Positions 53,479 through 63,243 of a DNA stretch of 64,000 bases are shown here, piece after piece (the stretch's first letter is position 1; every line of letters starts with the position of its first letter). The stretch lies in assembly GCA_963750045.1 (NCBI GenBank), contig CAVVPD010000002.1, positions 1-64,000 of the forward strand, in the 5' to 3' direction. This stretch comes from DASUAS01 sp963750045 (GTDB lineage Bacteria; Actinomycetota; Acidimicrobiia; IMCC26256; DASPTH01). The position numbers and the translations under genes were made by a program. The notes beneath the pieces are model-generated. The model was not told the origin of the DNA and did not search any database. It worked only from the letters and a program-made list of their open reading frames with translations.

Positions 53479-54417
53479 ATGACGCAGCTGTCGATCGGAG
53501 TCACCTCGTACGCAGCCGAAGACCCGGGCACCTGGGAGCCTCTCTTCGACGCCGCCCGCACCGCCGACCAGGCCGGTGTCGACCGCCTCGTGCTGTCCGA
53601 CCACGTCGTGTTCGGCGAACGACTCGAGGAGTACGGACGCCCGGAGATCGGCGGTTCGGCCGGCGGTAAGCAGCCGACCGGTCCCGACGGCCACTGGCTG
53701 GAGCCGCTCACGACGCTCTCGGTCATCGCGGGCATGACGTCGCGGGTGCGCCTCGGCACCAACATCCTCGTCGCCGCGCTGCGGCGACCGACGGTGCTGG
53801 CCAAGACCACGTCGACCCTCGACGTGCTGTCCGGTGGCCGCCTCGATCTCGGGGTCGGCGTCGGGTGGCAGCGCGAGGAGTACGACGCCGTCGGCCTCGA
53901 CTTCGACGAGCGCGGCCGACTGCTCGACCACACGCTCGAGGTCTGCCAAACGCTCTGGCGTGAGCCGCGCGCCGCCTACGACTCCCCCGAGCTGCACTTC
54001 GAGGCCACGCACATGATGCCGAAGCCCCTGCAGCCGGGCGGGGTGCCCGTCTGGATCAGCGGCACGATCAACGCGCGCGTCGTGCGGCGACTGGCCCAGT
54101 TCGGGTCGGGCTGGGTCCCGTGGGGTCCCGCCGCCGCCGATCCCGTCGCCGGCATCGCGGAGATCCGCGAGCGCCTCGCCGAGGCCGGCCGCGATCCCGC
54201 CGGGCTCCAGGTCACTGGCAACCTGTCGGTGGTCAAGGCCGCCGACGGTGGCATCGACCTCGGTCGCACGATGGAGGTCGTGCCCGCGCTGGCCGACGCC
54301 GGGCTCACCGACCTGCGCATCCGGCCCAAGCTCTCCGACGACCCCTCGGCCGCGCTCGACGAGCTGCGCGCCATCGTCACCGCCTTCCGTGCGGCCGCCG
54401 GTCGCGACGACGTCTGA
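53479..54417 (+). CDS. Luciferase-like (F420-type) oxidoreductase
   Basis: 312 residues from ATG 53479 (MTQLSIGVTSYAAEDPGTWE). Blocks: AGVDRLVLSDHVVFGERLEE, MTSRVRLGTNILVAALRRPT, TLDVLSGGRLDLGVGVGWQR, EEYDAVGLDFDERGRLLDHT and VPVWISGTINARVVRRLAQF. Typical of the F420-dependent LLM group. Starts 44 bases from the divergent MMPL gene and precedes the acyl-CoA synthetase by 11 bases. Confidence 0.88.
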   Translation: MTQLSIGVTSYAAEDPGTWEPLFDAARTADQAGVDRLVLSDHVVFGERLEEYGRPEIGGSAGGKQPTGPDGHWLEPLTTLSVIAGMTSRVRLGTNILVAALRRPTVLAKTTSTLDVLSGGRLDLGVGVGWQREEYDAVGLDFDERGRLLDHTLEVCQTLWREPRAAYDSPELHFEATHMMPKPLQPGGVPVWISGTINARVVRRLAQFGSGWVPWGPAAADPVAGIAEIRERLAEAGRDPAGLQVTGNLSVVKAADGGIDLGRTMEVVPALADAGLTDLRIRPKLSDDPSAALDELRAIVTAFRAAAGRDDV

Positions 54418-54428
54418 AGAAGCCCGAG

Positions 54429-56003
54429 ATGACCACCGCGTCCACGGAAGCCAAGCCCCTCGGGTTCTGGAAGATCGCCGAGGCCGATCCGGCGCACCTG
54501 GCGCTGGTCGATCCCGACGAGCGCGAGATCTCCGCCGGTGAGCTCCTCGCGTCGTGCAACCAATTGGTGCACGGGCTGCGCGCCATGGGACTGCAACCGG
54601 GCGACGCTGTCGCCATGCTGCTCCCGAACGGTGCCGAGGTGTTCGAGCTGTTCCTCGCAATCGGCCAGGCGGGCTTCTACCTGATCCCGATCAACTGGCA
54701 CCTCGTGGGCCCCGAGATCGCCTACATCGTCGACGACTGCGAGGCCAAGGTGTTCGTCGCGCACGCGCGCTTCGCCGAGCACACGACGGCCGCAGCCGAC
54801 GAGATCGGGTTCCCGGCCGCGGGGCGCTTCGCCGTCGGCGGTGCGATCGACGGCTTCGGCGCGTACGAGGAGCTGAAGGACGGCCAACCCACGAGCGCGC
54901 CGGCCGAGCGCCGGATGGGGTTGGTGATGAACTACACGTCGGGGACGACCGGCCGCCCCAAGGGCGTGCGGCGCAAGCTCCAGGACGTCGACCCCGAGAC
55001 GGGTGGCGGCTCGTTCGGCGGCATGCTCTACCTGTTCGGGCTCCAGCCGTTCGACGACAACGTGCACATCGTCGGCTCACCGCTGTACCACACCGCGGTG
55101 CTGGTGTTCTCGGGCGCGGCGATCCACATCGGGCACACGCTCGTGGTCATGGACAAGTGGTCGCCGCAGCAGATGTTGCACCTGATCGACAAGTATCGGG
55201 TGACGAGCACGCACATGGTGCCGACGCAGTTCGTGCGGCTGCTCGGCATCCCGGAAGTCGAGCGCGCCCGGTACGACGTGTCGTCGCTGCGTCACATGGT
55301 CCACGCGGCGGCACCCTGTCCACCCGACGTGAAACGCCAGATGATCGAGTGGTGGGGCCCGGTCGTCGACGAGTACTACGCCGCGAGCGAGGGGGGCGGC
55401 ACCTACGTGTTCGCCGAAGAATGGCTGGAGCACCCGGGGACCGTCGGCAGGAAGTGGCCGTTCTCCGAGGTCGTGATCCTCGACGACGACGGCAACGAGT
55501 TGGCCGCCGGGCAGATCGGCACCGTCTACATGCACATGCACACCGGAAACTTCGAGTACTTCAAGGACAAGGACAAGACCGACAAGAGCTTCCGCGGCAA
55601 GTACTTCACCGTCGGTGATGCCGGATACCTCGACGAGGACGGCTGGCTCTTCCTGTCGGACCGCAAGATCGACATGATCATCTCCGGTGGGGCCAACATC
55701 TACCCGGCGGAGATCGAGAGCGAGTTGATCATGCACCCGGAGGTCGCGGACGTCGCGGTCTTCGGCATCCCCCACGACGACTGGGGCGAAGAGGTCAAGG
55801 CGGTCGTGGAGCCGGTGGACGGGGTGGAGGGCAGCCCCCGGCTCGAGGCCGAGATCCTCGGCTGGGCGAGGACACGACTGGCCAAGTTCAAGACGCCTCG
55901 GAGCATCGACTTCACCACCGAGATGCCGCGCGACCCCAACGGCAAGCTCTACAAGCGCAAGCTGCGCGATCCCTATTGGGAGGGCCGCGAGCGCTCGATC
56001 TGA
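54429..56003 (+). CDS. AMP-forming acyl-CoA synthetase
   Basis: 524 residues. P-loop VMNYTSGTTGRPKGVRRK (~165), ATP/substrate motifs HMVPTQFVRLLGIPEV, YYAASEGGGTYVFAEEW (~320), GDAGYLDEDGWLFLSDRKID (Asp and Arg contacts) and the C-terminal lysine region DPNGKLYKRKLRD (~505). It activates a carboxylic acid as acyl-AMP and then acyl-CoA. ATG 54429. In an operon with the LLM gene; the ADH gene follows after 73 bases. Confidence 0.9.
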   Translation: MTTASTEAKPLGFWKIAEADPAHLALVDPDEREISAGELLASCNQLVHGLRAMGLQPGDAVAMLLPNGAEVFELFLAIGQAGFYLIPINWHLVGPEIAYIVDDCEAKVFVAHARFAEHTTAAADEIGFPAAGRFAVGGAIDGFGAYEELKDGQPTSAPAERRMGLVMNYTSGTTGRPKGVRRKLQDVDPETGGGSFGGMLYLFGLQPFDDNVHIVGSPLYHTAVLVFSGAAIHIGHTLVVMDKWSPQQMLHLIDKYRVTSTHMVPTQFVRLLGIPEVERARYDVSSLRHMVHAAAPCPPDVKRQMIEWWGPVVDEYYAASEGGGTYVFAEEWLEHPGTVGRKWPFSEVVILDDDGNELAAGQIGTVYMHMHTGNFEYFKDKDKTDKSFRGKYFTVGDAGYLDEDGWLFLSDRKIDMIISGGANIYPAEIESELIMHPEVADVAVFGIPHDDWGEEVKAVVEPVDGVEGSPRLEAEILGWARTRLAKFKTPRSIDFTTEMPRDPNGKLYKRKLRDPYWEGRERSI

Positions 56004-56076
56004 GGGGCCGAAAGCCTCTGTCGAACCGCGGGGCGAAGGCGCACACTGCGAGGCGGCCCGTCCCCGAGGAGGATCC

Positions 56077-57117
56077 ATGCGCTCGCTGCAACTCGTCGAC
56101 TGGAAGCACCCGGGCGAGATCCGGGAGATCCCCGACCCCGAGCCCGGACCGGGTGAGGTGCGGATACGGATCGGAGGCGCGGGGCTCTGCCACTCCGACC
56201 TGCACCTGATGGACGACTTCGAGCCCGGGCTCCTGCCCTGGGGGCCTCCGTTCACCCTCGGGCACGAGAACGCGGGATGGGTCGACGCGCTCGGTCCCGG
56301 CGTCCGTGGCCTCGAGGTCGGCCAGCCGGTCGCGGTCTACGGCCCATGGGGTTGCGGTCGGTGCCACCGCTGCGTACGGGGCATGGAGAACTACTGCGAG
56401 CACGCCGGCGAGCTCGGCGTGGCGGGTGGCGGCCTCGGTGCCGACGGCGGGATGGCGAAGTACATGGTCGTTCCCCATGCGCGCTACCTGGTGCCGCTGG
56501 GCGACCTCGATCCGGTCGAGGCGGCACCGCTCACCGATGCGGGGCTCACCCCGTACCACGCGGTCATGCGTTCACGACGCCTGCTCGTCGCGGGCTCGAC
56601 GGCGGTCGTCATCGGCGCAGGCGGGCTCGGCCACATGGCGATCCAGATCCTGCGCGCGGTCTCTCCGGCCACGATCATCGCAGTCGACCACGACGCCTCG
56701 GCACTCGAACTCGCGCAGGACGTCGGCGCCGACCACACCCTGCTGACCGGCGACGACGCGGTCGCGCAGATCCGGGACCTGACCGGCGGCCGCGGGGCCG
56801 ACGTCGTGATCGACCTGGTGGGCACCGACGCCACCTTGGCCCTCGGTGCCGCCGCCGGTCGGTCCCTCGCCGACCTCACGCTGGTCGGCATCGCGGGCGG
56901 CACGTTGCCCCTCGGCTTCTTCACCGTGCCGTACGAGCTCGCGGTCGCGACCACCTACTGGGGGTCGATCCCGGAGCTGATCGAGGTCATCGCGCTGGCG
57001 CAGGCCGGCAGGATCGCCGCGCACGTGCATCGTTGCTCGCTCGACGACGCGCCGGGAACCTACGACCAGATGCGGGCCGGCGCCCTGCGGGGACGCGCGG
57101 TGATGGTGCCCGACTGA
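56077..57117 (+). CDS. Zinc-dependent alcohol dehydrogenase (MDR family)
   Basis: 346 residues. Catalytic zinc motif GAGLCHSDLHLMDDF (Cys ~40) with GHENAGWVDALGPG (His-Glu), structural zinc loop WGCGRCHRCVRGMENYCEHA (four Cys, ~90-105), Rossmann loop VVIGAGGLGHMAIQIL and VDHDASALELAQDVGADHTL. NAD-linked oxidation of an alcohol. Good site GAGGAGG before ATG 56077. Coupled to the next gene (2-base gap). Confidence 0.9.
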   Translation: MRSLQLVDWKHPGEIREIPDPEPGPGEVRIRIGGAGLCHSDLHLMDDFEPGLLPWGPPFTLGHENAGWVDALGPGVRGLEVGQPVAVYGPWGCGRCHRCVRGMENYCEHAGELGVAGGGLGADGGMAKYMVVPHARYLVPLGDLDPVEAAPLTDAGLTPYHAVMRSRRLLVAGSTAVVIGAGGLGHMAIQILRAVSPATIIAVDHDASALELAQDVGADHTLLTGDDAVAQIRDLTGGRGADVVIDLVGTDATLALGAAAGRSLADLTLVGIAGGTLPLGFFTVPYELAVATTYWGSIPELIEVIALAQAGRIAAHVHRCSLDDAPGTYDQMRAGALRGRAVMVPD

Positions 57118-57119
57118 CC

Positions 57120-57755
57120 ATGCTGCTCGACAACGCGCTGTCAACCTTCGACACATCAGTCGCGGCGCACACGGTGGTCGACGCGGCACCTGGCATGACG
57201 CTGGCCGCCGCACGAGACCTCGACTTCCTCCGGGTCCGCACTCCTCTGCTCGTCGCCGCCATGTGGGTCCGCGGGCTCCCGGCCAAACTCACCGGGCGTG
57301 AGGAAGCCGTGCCCCCCACCCTGGTCCTCAGCGAGGAGACCATGCCGGGCTGGGTCCTGCTCGGCGAACGCCCCGGTGAGGAGATCGCGTTCGGCGCCGT
57401 CGGCGTGTTCTGGCACCCGCAGATCGTGTGGCACGACGTGCCACGTGACGAGTTTGCAGCCTTCGCCGAACCGGGATTCGGCAAGATCGCCTGCAACTTC
57501 AGCGTCCGCCCCTACGGGGAGCGGTCGACGCTGCTCTCCTACGAGTGCCGCACTGCGACCACCGACGAGGAGTCGCGGCGGGCGTTCGCCCGGTACTGGC
57601 GGGTGGTCCGCCCGTTCGTCGCACACATCATGCGGGCCACCGTCGAGACGATCCGCGCCGACGTGGAGCACCCGGCGGACGCGTCACCACGGCACGCGAC
57701 GAGGAACCGGCATCGACGGTGCGCACCCCTTCGATCTCCAGCATCCGGAGCTTGA
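57120..57755 (+). CDS. SRPBCC/START-like protein
   Basis: 211 residues. VAAHTVVDAAPGMTLAAARD, RTPLLVAAMWVRGLPAKLTG, GWVLLGERPGEEIAFGAVGV, FAAFAEPGFGKIACNFSVRP and YWRVVRPFVAHIMRATVETI are the strand and long C-terminal helix layout of a group of SRPBCC hypothetical proteins. Possible ligand-binding or cyclase-like role. ATG 57120 is 2 bases behind the ADH stop. The last 128 bases overlap the convergent ogt gene, so the true C-terminus may be shorter. Confidence 0.72.
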   Translation: MLLDNALSTFDTSVAAHTVVDAAPGMTLAAARDLDFLRVRTPLLVAAMWVRGLPAKLTGREEAVPPTLVLSEETMPGWVLLGERPGEEIAFGAVGVFWHPQIVWHDVPRDEFAAFAEPGFGKIACNFSVRPYGERSTLLSYECRTATTDEESRRAFARYWRVVRPFVAHIMRATVETIRADVEHPADASPRHATRNRHRRCAPLRSPASGA

Positions 57756-58231
57756 TCGAAACACCACCGGTCGCAGTGAAGCCGCCCGTCTTGCCGCCCG
57801 CCGCGATGACGCGATGACACGGCACGATGATGGCGAACGGATTGCGGCCCAGAGCCTGGCCCACTGCGCGCCGCGGCACCGGGCGCGCCCACTTCCGCCG
57901 CCAGCTCGCCGTACGACATGGTCTCACCCGCAGGGACCGTGCGCGCGACCTCGTAGACGCGACGGCGGAACGGCGACAGGTCGTCCATGACGACCGCGAC
58001 GGTGTCGAGCGCGTTGGCCTCGCCGCGGAGCGACGTCACCATCTCGTCGATGGCGTACTGGACCGGGAGCGGCGGGCAACCGGACCGCCGCCCGTCGAAC
58101 CTCTCCCGGAGGCGCGCACGCGTTTCGGCCGCTCTCGCCTCGGGGAGCTGCACGCCGACGATGCGCTCGGCGTCGTCCCACGCGACGCCGCAACGCCCGA
58201 TCGACGTGTCGAACAGCGCGAAGGTGCTCAC
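57628..58231 (-). CDS. ogt: Methylated-DNA-protein-cysteine methyltransferase, one frameshift
   Basis: About 200 residues. N-terminal domain MSTFALFDTSIGRCGVAWDD. The DNA-binding/active domain FRRRVYEVARTVPAGETMSY and GELAAEVGAPGAA, a slip near 57880, then RAVGQALGRNPFAIIVPCHR with VIAAGGKTGGFTATGG. PCHRVI holds the acceptor Cys, and RAVGQALGRNP is the arginine-finger region. It repairs O6-alkylguanine by one-time alkyl transfer. GTG 58231 with GAGGTG in front; ends at 57628. Confidence 0.87.
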
Positions 58232-58345
58232 GCGACCCGGCACCTCGCGATTCGGGGGGTGGCCCTCATGCAATGATCGTGCACGCTCCCCCCGGGGCGG
58301 CGTCAAGTCGAATCGACCGAGCGGGCACGAATCGAGGGAGGTCTC

Positions 58346-59386
58346 GTGGCATCGAGCAGCGCACTGGGACGGAGACGGCTCGCCACCCTCGGCGGCGCGC
58401 TCGCGCTCGTCCTCGTCGCCGGTGGCCTCGTCTGGGCGTTCACCCGTGACGACTCCTCCACGGACGCCGCGGACAACGTCAGCACGACTCCAGCAGCGGC
58501 GGCGACCTCGACCACGCAGGCAGGTGCCGCGCCCGCCGTCGCCGGAGCGACGACCACCTTGACGCTCGACCCGACGCACGACTACGGCGACGAGTACGCC
58601 GACGGCCTCCTGCCGGTGGGTGACGGCAAGTACGTGACCGACGCACCGGCCGCGGGTTCCGTCTACGTCTGCCGCGCCCCGGGCGGCGGTGGCGGCGCCC
58701 AGACACGCGGTCCCTGGTTCGTCGACGACGACACCCAGTACGACCTGAACCGGAAGGTGTCGGTGGAGGGCGAGGTCCCCTGGACCGCGAGCTACTCGAT
58801 GTCGGTCAGCGGCGACCGCCGGCTCGTCGCCACCGACGACCTCCCGCGCGACCACACGACGGGGATCTTCCCCGTGTCGCCGTCGGATCCCGCCTACGAT
58901 TACGACCACAACCCGAACAGCATCGAGACGCTGTCGTTGCACTACGACCTCGACGCCACGCCGACCGTCGAGGCGACACCAGGGTGCATGAACGGCGAGG
59001 TCGGGGTGATGACCACCGGCGTCGCGTTGTTCGACGCCTTCGACGCCGGCGGGCGCGACGCCGGCGCCTGGGAGGTGCAGGACGGGTGCGACGGTCATCC
59101 CCAGATGAGCGGCGAGTACCACTACCACACGCTGAGCAGTTGCATCCACGACGTGTCGGTCACGACCGTGATCGGTTTCGCACTCGACGGCTTCCCCATC
59201 ACGGGCCCGCAGATCGCCGAGGGCAACATCCTCACTACGAAGGATCTCGACGAGTGCCACGGGATCACGAGCACGATCGAACTCGACGGCACGTCGGTCA
59301 CCATGTACCACTACGTCATGACCCAGGACTTCCCGTACTCTGCGAGCTGCTTCCGGGGAACAGCCACGCAGCCGCCGCGTCCGTAG
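58346..59386 (+). CDS. Secreted or anchored YHYH-domain protein
   Basis: 346 residues. Basic start, one membrane/signal segment (LATLGGALALVLVAGGLVWA, ~12-31), a Thr/Ala-rich stalk (~40-70), then the YHYH domain: WTASYSMSVSGDRRLVATDD, NSIETLSLHYDL, HPQMSGEYHYHTLSSCIHDV (signature EYHYHT), IGFALDGFPITGP and YHYVMTQDFPYSASCFRGT. Function of YHYH proteins is unknown; conserved Cys pairs suggest disulfides outside the cell. GTG 58346. Confidence 0.82.
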   Translation: MASSSALGRRRLATLGGALALVLVAGGLVWAFTRDDSSTDAADNVSTTPAAAATSTTQAGAAPAVAGATTTLTLDPTHDYGDEYADGLLPVGDGKYVTDAPAAGSVYVCRAPGGGGGAQTRGPWFVDDDTQYDLNRKVSVEGEVPWTASYSMSVSGDRRLVATDDLPRDHTTGIFPVSPSDPAYDYDHNPNSIETLSLHYDLDATPTVEATPGCMNGEVGVMTTGVALFDAFDAGGRDAGAWEVQDGCDGHPQMSGEYHYHTLSSCIHDVSVTTVIGFALDGFPITGPQIAEGNILTTKDLDECHGITSTIELDGTSVTMYHYVMTQDFPYSASCFRGTATQPPRP

Positions 59387-59434
59387 CCACGGCCAATGGA
59401 CCGGGCGAGGTGCATGACCTACCGTGCCGGGCCT

Positions 59435-60232
59435 ATGGGAATCGAATGGCAAGGAAGCCGTGTCCTGCTGACCGGAGCATCGTCGGGCATCGGAGCCGGA
59501 TTGGCCGAGGAGTTCGCCCGCCGGGGCGCCGTCGTCGCGCTCGGCGCGCGAAACGCCGACCGCCTTGCGGCGACCGCGGCGCGCTGCCGTGAGCACGGTG
59601 CCGAGGTCCACGAGCTGCTCGCCGATCTCGGGGAACCGGCTGCGGTCGACCGCCTCGCCCAGGATGCGCTCGCGGCGATGGGCGGAGTCGACGTGCTCGT
59701 GAACAACGCCGGGATCCCCAAGCGTCGCCACACCCTCGCGCTCGACGCGGCCACGGTCGACTCCGTCATGCAGGTCAACTTCCTCGCGCCGACGCGCCTC
59801 ACCCTGGCGCTGCTGCCACAGATGATCGAACGCGGTGGTGGCCGCATCGTCAACGTGTCCTCCGTGGCGGCGACGCTCTCCTCACCAGGTGAAGCCGCCT
59901 ACGACGCGTCGAAATCGGCGCTGTGCGTGTTCTCCGAGGCGATGGCCATCGACCTCTGGGAAACCGGTGTGAAGGTGCTCGTGGTCTATCCCGGGGTGGT
60001 CGACACGCCACTCTTCCACCTCCCTGACAACGACCCGTTCACCGCGCCCGTCGAGTTCATCACGGTCGACGAGCTGGTCGCCGCGACCTTCGGCGCGCTC
60101 GACCGCGGCGCACTGGAGGTGTACATCCCGGAGTACTTCAAGGACTTCGTCACGGGCAAGGCGAACAACGTCGAGGGATTCGTCGCCGGCTCAGCCGAGT
60201 ACATCCGCCAGCAGTCGGCCGTGAGCGACTGA
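59435..60232 (+). CDS. Short-chain dehydrogenase/reductase
   Basis: 265 residues from ATG 59435 (MGIEWQGSRVLLTGASSGIG). Motifs TGASSGIGAGLAEEFA, VDVLVNNAGIPKRRH, VNVSSVAATLSSPGEAAYDA with YDASKSALCVF (Tyr-x3-Lys, ~158) and the end FVTGKANNVEGFVAGSAEYI. Resembles SDR reductases acting on bulky lipids or ketones. Its TGA abuts the ATG of the amine oxidase gene, so the two form an operon. Confidence 0.87.
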   Translation: MGIEWQGSRVLLTGASSGIGAGLAEEFARRGAVVALGARNADRLAATAARCREHGAEVHELLADLGEPAAVDRLAQDALAAMGGVDVLVNNAGIPKRRHTLALDAATVDSVMQVNFLAPTRLTLALLPQMIERGGGRIVNVSSVAATLSSPGEAAYDASKSALCVFSEAMAIDLWETGVKVLVVYPGVVDTPLFHLPDNDPFTAPVEFITVDELVAATFGALDRGALEVYIPEYFKDFVTGKANNVEGFVAGSAEYIRQQSAVSD

Positions 60233-62167
60233 ATGACGACCGCCCCGAGTCATCCGCTCGACGCCGTCACCCTCGACGAAGTCCGCCGCGCCGTCGAGCT
60301 GATCCGGGCCGACGGGCGCTACGAAGCCGACGCGGTCTTCGTGCACGTCCGCCTCCACGAACCCAGGAAGGACGTCGTCGTCGGCCACGAACCCGGTACG
60401 CCCGTCGACCGCGAGCTCGAAGCGCTGCTCGTCCCGCCGGGCAGGCTCGCGGCCATCGAGGTCGTGGTGTCGGTGACCGAGGGCGCGGTTCGCTCGTGGA
60501 CGGTCCAGGACGGCATGCGCCCGGCGCTGCTCTTCGGTGAGTCGTTCGCGGCGATCGTCGGCGTGAAGGAGCATCCCGAGTGGCAGGCCGCGCTCCGCCG
60601 CCGGGGCATCGAGGACTTCGATCTCGTGCAGATCGATCCGTGGCCCGCCGGCTCCTTCGGCGTGGCCCACGAGGAGGGCCGGAGGATCAGTCGCTGCATC
60701 TCGTACCTGCGGGAGGAATCGACCGACAACGGGTATGCCCGCCCCATCGAAGGGGTCATCGCCTTCTTCGACTCGAGCGCCGGTGAGGTGCTCGAGGTCG
60801 TCGACCTCGGGCTCGTACCCGTGCCGACCGAGAGGGGTTCGTACCTGCCGGCCGACGTCGGCCCCGTCCGCACCGACCTGAAGCCGCTGGAGATCGTCCA
60901 ACCCGAGGGCGCGAGCTTCGCCATCGAAGGAAACCGCGTGCGCTGGTCGCGCTGGTCGTTCCGCGTGACCTTCGACCCCTACGAGGGCCTCGTCCTGCAC
61001 CACGTGCAGTACCACGACACCGATCGCGTGCGGCCCGTGCTGCACCGCGCGTCGGTGTCGGAGATGGTCGTGCCCTACGGCGATCCGGGGCCGATGCACG
61101 GGTGGAAGAACGCGTTCGACGCGGGCGAGTGGGGCCTCGGCCGGATGGGCAATTCGTTGAAGCTCGGCTGCGACTGCCTCGGGGTCATCCACTACTTCGA
61201 CGCGGTGCTCGCCACCGAGCAGGGCGACCCGTACACGATCGAGAACGCGATCTGCCTGCACGAGGAGGACTTCGGGATCCTCTGGAAGCACCACGACATG
61301 CACGGGGGCACCGACGAGACCCGCCGCTCGCGTCGCCTCGTCGTGAGCTTCATCGCGACGGTCGGGAACTACGAGTACGGCTTCTACTGGTACTTCTACC
61401 TCGACGGCAACATCCAACTCGAGGTGAAGCTCACTGGCATCGTCTCGCCGATGGCGATCGCTCCCGGGGACCAGCCCGAGTTCGCCAACGTGATCGCACC
61501 GGGGATCGCCGCGCCGCACCACCAGCACCTCTTCTCGGCGCGCCTCGACCTCGACGTCGACGGGCCGACGAACACGGTGTACGAGGTCGAAGCCGAAACG
61601 GTACCGACGGGCCCCGAGAACCCGTGGGGCAACGCGTTCCGCCAGCGGATCACCCCGCTCGCCAACGAGCTCGCCGCGCGACGAGAGACCAACGCGTCGA
61701 CGAGTCGGTCGTGGCGGGTGGTCAACGAGTCCAGCCACAACGGTCTGGGGCAGCCGGTCGGCTACAAGCTGATCCCCACGATGTCGACGCCGACGATGCT
61801 CGCCTCCCCCGAGTCGAGCGTCGGCCGCCGCGCCGGGTTCGCCCGCCACAACCTGTGGGTCACCCCGTACCGCGAGGACGAGCGCCGCGCCGCCGGGGAG
61901 TATCCGAACCAGCACGCCGGCGGCGACGGCCTGCCGCGCTGGACCGCGGCCGACCGCCCGCTCGTCGACACCGACGTGGTGCTCTGGTACACGTTCGGCG
62001 TGACGCACTTCGTGCGCCCCGAGGACTGGCCGGTGATGCCCGTGGAGTACACCGGGTTCCTGCTCTCGCCCTTCGGCTTCTTCGACCGCAACCCCGCGCT
62101 CGAGGTGGCCCCGACCAGCAGCCAGGGGAGCTGTCACGCCGGGGAGTCGGTCGCCGCTTCCGAATAG
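60233..62167 (+). CDS. Copper-containing primary-amine oxidase
   Basis: 644 residues. Peptidyl topaquinone site TVGNYEYGFYWYFYLDG (Asn-Tyr-Glu, Tyr ~379) and copper His pair HHQHLFSARLDLDVDG (~428), third His in WYTFGVTHFVRPEDWPVMPV (~595). N-terminal domains (DAVTLDEVRRAVELIRADGR) match the family; the catalytic base region is YPNQHAGGDGLPRW-like. It oxidatively deaminates primary amines to aldehydes with H2O2. No signal peptide, so it is cytosolic. Starts directly behind the SDR stop. Confidence 0.92.
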   Translation: MTTAPSHPLDAVTLDEVRRAVELIRADGRYEADAVFVHVRLHEPRKDVVVGHEPGTPVDRELEALLVPPGRLAAIEVVVSVTEGAVRSWTVQDGMRPALLFGESFAAIVGVKEHPEWQAALRRRGIEDFDLVQIDPWPAGSFGVAHEEGRRISRCISYLREESTDNGYARPIEGVIAFFDSSAGEVLEVVDLGLVPVPTERGSYLPADVGPVRTDLKPLEIVQPEGASFAIEGNRVRWSRWSFRVTFDPYEGLVLHHVQYHDTDRVRPVLHRASVSEMVVPYGDPGPMHGWKNAFDAGEWGLGRMGNSLKLGCDCLGVIHYFDAVLATEQGDPYTIENAICLHEEDFGILWKHHDMHGGTDETRRSRRLVVSFIATVGNYEYGFYWYFYLDGNIQLEVKLTGIVSPMAIAPGDQPEFANVIAPGIAAPHHQHLFSARLDLDVDGPTNTVYEVEAETVPTGPENPWGNAFRQRITPLANELAARRETNASTSRSWRVVNESSHNGLGQPVGYKLIPTMSTPTMLASPESSVGRRAGFARHNLWVTPYREDERRAAGEYPNQHAGGDGLPRWTAADRPLVDTDVVLWYTFGVTHFVRPEDWPVMPVEYTGFLLSPFGFFDRNPALEVAPTSSQGSCHAGESVAASE

Positions 62168-62305
62168 CCGTCCACCCCGACGTCGGCGCGGTTGGCGGGC
62201 CAGCCACTCCCTCGGCGACCCGACCCCACGGACGACGAGATCGCGGGTCGTCTGCGTAGCGTGCTCGTACCGGGGACCCGGGGCCATTCCACGCGAGGAG
62301 CCACG

Positions 62306-63168
62306 ATGGACATGCCGGAGACGAGCGACGCATCGGCCGATCCGCGGCCGGGCGAGGCGGAATCCCATGACGTCGCCGAGTTGCTGCGCGTCCTCGATCT
62401 CGAGGAGCTCGACCGCGACATCTTCCGGGCCGTGAACCCCCGGAGCGACGCGCGCCGACCACGCCTGTTCGGCGGCCAGGTCGCGGCGCAGGCCGCCCGC
62501 GCCGCGAGCCTCACCGTGCCCGAGGACCGCAGCCTGCACTCGCTGCACGGCTACTTCCTCCGCGCCGGTCGCGCCGAACGGCCGACGATCCTGCACGTCG
62601 ACCGTGACCGTGACGGACGCTCGTTCTCTGCCCGCCACGTCGCGGCGCGCCAGGAGGGCGAGGTCATCATGAGCCTCCTCGTGTCCTTCCACGTCGACGA
62701 GGAAGGGCACGACTTCCAACCCGTGGTCGTGGACACCGTTCCCGCGCCCGAGGAGGTGGCGCCGGCCGGTCCGGGATCCCTCCACTCCGCGATCTTCGAC
62801 CTCCGGGTGCTGGGGATCGGCTCGCCGGCGGGCGCCTTCTTCCGGAGCCCGTACCGATTCTGGGCGCGCGCCCGCGCCGCGCTCCCGCCGGATCGGCTCC
62901 TGCACGCCTGCGTCCTCGCGTACCTGTCCGACATCGGGACCGGCCTGGCGAAGCTCGACGACGACCGGCCTCGCGGCGGACCGAGCCTGGACCATGCGGT
63001 GTGGTTCCATCGACCGGCCCGCATGGACGACTGGGTGCTGGTGGATCTCGTGCCCGGCGCCGCGGCCCGCGGCGCGCGTTCTACACCGGCACCGTGCACG
63101 ACCGGCACGGCCTGCTCCTCGCGACCATCGCCCAGGAGCACGTGAGCCGCGACATCTCGCGCCGCTGA
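62306..63168 (+). CDS. Acyl-CoA thioesterase II (TesB-like), one frameshift
   Basis: About 287 residues with the double hotdog fold. N-terminal LFGGQVAAQAARAASLTVPE, SLHGYFLRAGRAERPTILHV, FSARHVAARQEGEVIMSLLV; second domain ACVLAYLSDIGTGLAKLDDD and LDHAVWFHRPARMDDWVLVD. Slip near 63078, then FYTGTVHDRHGLLLATIAQE. Asp, Thr/Ser and Gln catalytic positions are plausible. Hydrolyses acyl-CoA. ATG 62306 with GAGGAG. A ribosome-bound start further upstream (62192) is unsupported. Confidence 0.86.
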
Positions 63169-63243
63169 ATTCGACTAGACCATCTGCATCACTCGCGCCG
63201 GGTCACCTGGCCGAGGTCGTCGAGCGAACGGGAGCAGCACACC

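Noticed and set aside
60191..63010. 939-residue open frame on the minus strand opposite the amine oxidase
   Set aside because: It is the antisense shadow of high-GC genes: Arg/Val/Asp-rich low-complexity product, while the plus strand carries a full copper amine oxidase and thioesterase.
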